From Bradyrhizobium sp. DOA9 (GTDB lineage: Bacteria; Pseudomonadota; Alphaproteobacteria; Rhizobiales; Xanthobacteraceae), in the NCBI RefSeq assembly GCF_000617845.2, contig NZ_DF820425.1:3647725-3711724 (forward strand): DNA of 64,000 nt, given 5' to 3'. Positions 59,933 through 64,000 of the stretch are shown here, one piece after another. How positions within the stretch are numbered: position 1 is the stretch's first letter; each line of letters begins with the position of its first letter. The notes under the pieces are model-generated. The model was not told where the DNA came from. It saw only the letters and a list, made by a program, of their open reading frames with translations, and made no database searches. Position numbers and translations under genes: made by a program.

Positions 59933-61735
59933 ATGACCAAGCTCACCCGCTTCACCGTCGCGCCGCTGCACAGCATGACGCGGCGTCTGGCCGATGTTGC
60001 GTCAGCGCGCCTTGCGCCCGATCTCGTCATTACGGGTGCGCGCGTGCTCTCGACGTATTCCGAGCGTATCCATCCGGGGCGGGAGGTTTGGATCTCGGGT
60101 GGCCGCATCGCGGCGGTGAAGCCAGCCGGTACAGCGAAGAGGGCCTGGGGCGATGTGCCGCTTTATGACGCGGCCGGCGGCATCATCGCGCCGGGCCTCG
60201 TCGATCCGCACATTCACATCGAATCCTCGATGGTGACGGCCTGCGCCTATGCCGAGGCCGCTCTGCTCAACGGCACCACGACGATCTTCTGCGACAGCCA
60301 CGAGATTGGCAACGTCATGGATGTCGCCGGGGTGGAGGCGATGCTGGAAGACGCGCGCGAGGCGCCGCTCTCGATCTTCCTGACCGTGCCGAGCACCGTT
60401 CCTGCGACGTCGGCTGAACTGGAAACGGCAGGCGGCGACCTCACGCCGGACAAGATCGCCGGGCTGTTCGACCGCTGGCCCGAAGCTGTGGCGCTTGGCG
60501 AGAAGATGGATTTTGTGCCCGTCACGATGGGCGACGAGCGCAGCCATGCCATCCTCGCCGCAGCCTTGAAGCGGGGGCGCCCGGTGTCCGGCCATGTCTA
60601 TGGCCGCGAATTCGTCGCGGCCTATGCGGCATCCGGCGTCACCGACACCCATGAGGCGATCGACCGCGACATCGCCGATGACCTGCTCGATGCGGGCGTC
60701 TGGGTGTTTTTGCGCGGCGGGCCGCCCACCACGCCCTGGCATTCGCTGCCGCAAGCGATCCGAACGATCACCGAACTCGGTGCCTCGCACAAGCGCACCG
60801 CCGTGTGCACGGACGATCGCGACGCCGACGATCTCCTGCTGTTCGGTCTCGACTGGGTGGTGCGGGAAGCGGTGAAGGCGGGGATGTCGCCGGAGCAGGC
60901 CTGGTCAATGGGCTCACTGCATGGCGCCACCCGCTTCGGCATGGAGGGCGATATCGGCGGTCTCGGCGGCGGCCGCCGCGCCGATCTCGTGCTGATGGAC
61001 GATCAGCTCAAGCCGCAATGCACCTGGTATGGCGGCGAACTCGTGGTCGAGCACGGCAGGATCACGCCGCGTCTCGATCAGGCGCTGTCGCAGCGCTACC
61101 AATATCCCAGGGCGGCCTATGCGACCGTCAAGCTGCCGCAGACGATGAAGCTGACGCCCGAATTGCCGGCCAAGGCGTGCACCGTCAATGCGATCAAGAC
61201 AGCGCTTCCCGGCATCACGCTGATCCACGAGAAGATCGCGATCGAACCGGCCAAGGACTGGCCGTCGCTGTTCGCGCGCTACGGCCTTTGCTTCGTCACG
61301 GTAGTGGAGCGCCATGGCAAATCGGCGGGCAACGTCGCCCATGGCCTCCTGAAGGATTTCGGCCTGAAGCGCGGCGCGGTCGCGTCCAGCGTCGGGCATG
61401 ATAGCCACAACCTCATCGTCGCCGGCATCAACGAGGGCGACATGCAGGTCGCCATCGCCGCCATTAGTGAGCACCAAGGCGGCGTCTGCGTCGTCGCCGA
61501 CGGCAAGGTGAGGGCGCTGGTTCCGCTGCCGATCGCAGGCCTGCTCTCCGACAAGCGCGTCACGGAGGTCGCCGAAGAGGTCAAGATCCTCAAAAAGGAA
61601 TGGGCCGAGGCCGGCTGCACCATCCCGTACATGGGCTTCAATTTGATTCCGCTATCGGTCATTCCGGAAATTCGCATCACGGACAAGGGCCTCGTGCTGG
61701 TGCCGCAGATGCAGCTGGCGACACTGTTCGAGTGA
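59933..61735 (+). CDS. ade: Adenine deaminase
   Basis: A 600-residue amidohydrolase that converts adenine to hypoxanthine and ammonia. Metal-binding H93 and H95 are in GLVDPHIHIESSM. Other family motifs are FCDSHEIGNVMDVAGV, CTDDRDADDLL and SVGHDSHNLIVAG. Length agrees with Ade-type enzymes. The ATG at 59933 reads MTKLTRFTVAPLHSM. It lies 152 bases before gcl, on the same strand, suggesting joint use in purine salvage and breakdown through ureidoglycolate to glyoxylate; that link is inference. Confidence 0.93.
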   Translation: MTKLTRFTVAPLHSMTRRLADVASARLAPDLVITGARVLSTYSERIHPGREVWISGGRIAAVKPAGTAKRAWGDVPLYDAAGGIIAPGLVDPHIHIESSMVTACAYAEAALLNGTTTIFCDSHEIGNVMDVAGVEAMLEDAREAPLSIFLTVPSTVPATSAELETAGGDLTPDKIAGLFDRWPEAVALGEKMDFVPVTMGDERSHAILAAALKRGRPVSGHVYGREFVAAYAASGVTDTHEAIDRDIADDLLDAGVWVFLRGGPPTTPWHSLPQAIRTITELGASHKRTAVCTDDRDADDLLLFGLDWVVREAVKAGMSPEQAWSMGSLHGATRFGMEGDIGGLGGGRRADLVLMDDQLKPQCTWYGGELVVEHGRITPRLDQALSQRYQYPRAAYATVKLPQTMKLTPELPAKACTVNAIKTALPGITLIHEKIAIEPAKDWPSLFARYGLCFVTVVERHGKSAGNVAHGLLKDFGLKRGAVASSVGHDSHNLIVAGINEGDMQVAIAAISEHQGGVCVVADGKVRALVPLPIAGLLSDKRVTEVAEEVKILKKEWAEAGCTIPYMGFNLIPLSVIPEIRITDKGLVLVPQMQLATLFE

Positions 61736-61887
61736 TCTACTTTCACGCATTCCTCGATTTAACCGATTGAGACCGCCGCGGTTTTTTCGGGGCTGCCGCA
61801 TCGTGGAAAATAAAATCGATCTCGTTGAGATCGGCTTCTGCTCATCTGATGATCTCGCTCGCTGATGCAATTTGAGCGAGGTCCGAT

Positions 61888-63672
61888 ATGGCGAAGATGC
61901 GAGCTGTCGATGCGGCCGTGCGTATCCTGGAGAAGGAAGGCATCTCGACCGCCTTCGGTGTTCCCGGCGCTGCGATCAATCCGCTTTACTCGGCGCTGAA
62001 GAAGCGCGGCTCGATCCGCCACATCCTGGCGCGCCATGTCGAGGGCGCCTCGCACATGGCGGAGGGCTATACGCGCGCCAAGGCCGGCAATATCGGCGTC
62101 TGCATCGGCACCTCGGGGCCGGCCGGCACCGACATGATCACCGGGCTCTATTCGGCGATCGCCGATTCCATCCCGATCCTCTGCATCACCGGGCAGGCGC
62201 CGCGCGCGCGGCTCTACAAGGAGGATTTCCAGGCCGTCGACATCGAGTCGATCGCAAAGCCCGTGACCAAATGGGCGGTGACGGTGCGCGAGCCGGCATT
62301 GGTGCCGCGTGTGTTCAGCCAGGCCTTTCACGTGATGCGCTCAGGCAGGCCGGGGCCGGTGCTGATCGACATGCCCCTCGACGTGCAACTCGCCGAGATC
62401 GAGTTCGACGACGAGACCTATGAGCCGCTGCCGGTCTACAAGCCCGCCGCGACGCGCAAGCAGGTCGAGAAGGCGCTGGAGATGCTCAACGCGGCGGAGC
62501 GGCCGCTGATTGTGGCGGGCGGCGGCATCATCAACGCCGACGCTTCGGACCTGCTGGTCGAATTCGCCGAGATCACGAATGTCCCGGTGGTGCCGACGCT
62601 GATGGGATGGGGCGCGATTCCCGACGATCACGTGCTGATGGCGGGCATGGTCGGCCTCCAGACCAGCCACCGCTACGGCAACGCCACGCTGCTCGAATCC
62701 GACTTCGTGCTCGGCATCGGCAATCGCTGGGCCAATCGCCACACCGGCTCGGTCGAGACCTACACCAAGGGCCGCAAATTCGTTCACGTGGACATCGAGC
62801 CGACGCAGATCGGGCGCGTGTTCAATCCCGATCTCGGCATCGTCTCGGACGCCAAGGCCGCGCTCGAGCTCTTCGTTGCCGTCGCCAGGGAATGGCGGCG
62901 GTCAGGCAGGCTCCGTGAGCGTCAGGCGTGGCCCGCTTCCTGCCGCGACCGCAAGAAGACGATGCTGCGCAAGTGCCATTTCGACAACGTTCCGATCAAG
63001 CCGCAGCGCGTCTACGAGGAAATGAACAAGGCGTTCGGCCGCGACACCACCTATGTCACGGTGATCGGCCTGTCGCAGATCGCCGGCGCGCAGTTCCTTG
63101 GCGTCTACAAGCCCCGCAACTGGATCAATGCCGGGCAGGCGGGGCCGCTCGGGTGGACGTTGCCGGCCGCGCTCGGCGTACGTGCCGCATGCCCGGATCG
63201 CGACATCGTTGCGCTCTCCGGCGACTACGACTTCCAGTTCCTCATCGAGGAGCTCGCGGTCGGCGCGCAGTTCAATTTGCCCTACATCCACGTCGTCGTG
63301 AACAATTCCTATCTCGGCCTGATCCGCCAGGCGCAGCGCGGCTTCGACATGGACTATCACGTCCAGCTCTCCTTCGAGAACATCAACGCGCCCGAGATCG
63401 GCGTCTACGGCGTCGACCATGTCGCGGTCGCCGAAGGCCTCGGTTGCAAGGCCATCCGCGTCACCGACCCGAAGGACACGCAGGCAGCGTTTGCGACTGC
63501 GCGCGAATTGATGGCCAAGCACCGCGTACCTGTCGTGGTCGAGTTCATCCTCGAACGGGTCACCAACATCGCCATGGGCACGGAGATCGACAACATCATC
63601 GAGTTCGAGGAGGTGCTGGACCTTCCGCTCGACCAAGTCGAGACCACGCGCCTGCTGCAGCCGGCGGAATAG
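61888..63672 (+). CDS. gcl: Glyoxylate carboligase (tartronate-semialdehyde synthase)
   Basis: A 594-residue ThDP- and FAD-dependent enzyme that joins two glyoxylates into tartronate semialdehyde with CO2 release. Unlike most ThDP enzymes the position of the activating glutamate is valine: V51 in ARHVEGASHMAEGY, a hallmark of Gcl. The cofactor site is SGDYDFQFLIEELAVG and ends VVNNSYLGLIRQAQRG. It is followed by hyi 12 bases later, the usual gcl-hyi order of glyoxylate assimilation. It would use glyoxylate from purines or from oxalate reduction. Confidence 0.96.
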   Translation: MAKMRAVDAAVRILEKEGISTAFGVPGAAINPLYSALKKRGSIRHILARHVEGASHMAEGYTRAKAGNIGVCIGTSGPAGTDMITGLYSAIADSIPILCITGQAPRARLYKEDFQAVDIESIAKPVTKWAVTVREPALVPRVFSQAFHVMRSGRPGPVLIDMPLDVQLAEIEFDDETYEPLPVYKPAATRKQVEKALEMLNAAERPLIVAGGGIINADASDLLVEFAEITNVPVVPTLMGWGAIPDDHVLMAGMVGLQTSHRYGNATLLESDFVLGIGNRWANRHTGSVETYTKGRKFVHVDIEPTQIGRVFNPDLGIVSDAKAALELFVAVAREWRRSGRLRERQAWPASCRDRKKTMLRKCHFDNVPIKPQRVYEEMNKAFGRDTTYVTVIGLSQIAGAQFLGVYKPRNWINAGQAGPLGWTLPAALGVRAACPDRDIVALSGDYDFQFLIEELAVGAQFNLPYIHVVVNNSYLGLIRQAQRGFDMDYHVQLSFENINAPEIGVYGVDHVAVAEGLGCKAIRVTDPKDTQAAFATARELMAKHRVPVVVEFILERVTNIAMGTEIDNIIEFEEVLDLPLDQVETTRLLQPAE

Positions 63673-63684
63673 GGAAGAAGCACC

Positions 63685-64000
63685 ATGCCGAAATTCGCCG
63701 CCAACCTCACCATGCTCTTCAACGAGATGCCGTTCCTCGACCGCTTCGCGGCGGCGAAGGCCGCGGGCTTTGCCGGGGTCGAGTATCTCTTTCCCTATGA
63801 TTTCGACAAGGCGCAGCTGCGCGAGCAGCTCGAGGCCCATGGACTCACGCAGGTGCTGCACAATCTCCCCGCAGGCAACTGGGCCGGCGGAGAGCGCGGC
63901 ATTGCGATCCTGCCCGACCGCACCAGCGAATTCCGTGACGGCGTGTTCCGCGCCATCGATTACGCCAAGGCGCTCGATTGCGAGCAGCTCAACTGCCTCG
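63685..64000 (+). CDS. hyi: Hydroxypyruvate isomerase (start only; 3' end outside window)
   Basis: The first 105 residues of a TIM-barrel isomerase, starting MPKFAANLTMLFNEMPFLDR and containing GFAGVEYLFPYDFD and LHNLPAGNWAGGERG, which are characteristic of Hyi. It interconverts hydroxypyruvate and tartronate semialdehyde. It runs off the right edge, so the active-site C-terminal part cannot be checked. Confidence 0.93.
   Translation, partial: MPKFAANLTMLFNEMPFLDRFAAAKAAGFAGVEYLFPYDFDKAQLREQLEAHGLTQVLHNLPAGNWAGGERGIAILPDRTSEFRDGVFRAIDYAKALDCEQLNCL

Overview
The window looks like a piece of a Bradyrhizobium-type chromosome (Alphaproteobacteria, Nitrobacteraceae). The basis is the high GC and strong codon-position bias, the gene families and their order (sensor kinase-glnE, fdsGBA-fdhD-fdsD, many tripartite tricarboxylate transporters, frc/oxc), and several dispersed palindromic repeats of the kind scattered through Bradyrhizobium and Rhodopseudomonas intergenic regions. 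No rRNA, tRNA, CRISPR, phage or insertion sequence was seen. The genus assignment is inference from recognition, not a search result.

Layout. 1-2065: end of a branched-chain amino acid (or urea/amide-type) ABC transporter, livM(partial)-livG-livF. 2432-6876: sensor histidine kinase translationally coupled to glnE. 6833-12801 (minus): NAD-linked molybdenum formate dehydrogenase operon fdsG-fdsB-fdsA-fdhD-fdsD, with a divergent LysR regulator at 13027. 14141-26067 (mostly minus): housekeeping and unknown genes, including a PleC/DivJ-like PAS kinase, a cation diffusion facilitator, a quinone-oxidoreductase-like MDR enzyme, a nitronate monooxygenase, small secreted and membrane proteins, a coiled-coil membrane protein with an internal duplication, an FAH-family hydrolase coupled to a ketopantoate-reductase-like enzyme, and a CBS-pair protein. 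26242-33247 (minus): two oxalate/formate-antiporter-family MFS carriers, a TctCBA transporter and a 45-residue small protein. 33537-48272: Hsp70-like ATPase, outer-membrane proteins, cytochrome c, arylsulfatase, an eight-heme cytochrome with TPRs, an MFS carrier, cold-shock protein and small basic proteins. 48691-55020: gntR-oxc-frc operon (minus) divergent from an ADP-forming-type acyl-CoA synthetase. 55090-59000: IclR regulator and a second tctCBA. 59053-64000: NYN-domain protein, adenine deaminase, glyoxylate carboligase and the start of hydroxypyruvate isomerase.

How it fits together. The most striking signal is a 17-bp palindrome (TGGYAT-N5-ATGCCA) found upstream of the CBS-pair gene, both OFA carriers, the tctCBA operon, a 45-residue small ORF, the gntR-oxc-frc operon and the acyl-CoA synthetase. 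It occurs eight times, all intergenic, in two blocks 20 kb apart. I read this as one FCD-type GntR regulon for uptake and breakdown of oxalate or a related acid: import, CoA activation, decarboxylation to formyl-CoA and CoA exchange. The fds formate dehydrogenase could burn the formate released, though it has its own LysR regulator and no GntR site. A ketopantoate-reductase-like gene next to the transporter block is a candidate for oxalyl-CoA reduction to glyoxylate, which the gcl-hyi genes at the right end could assimilate. These links are inference. The 45-residue protein and the CBS protein are the least understood members.
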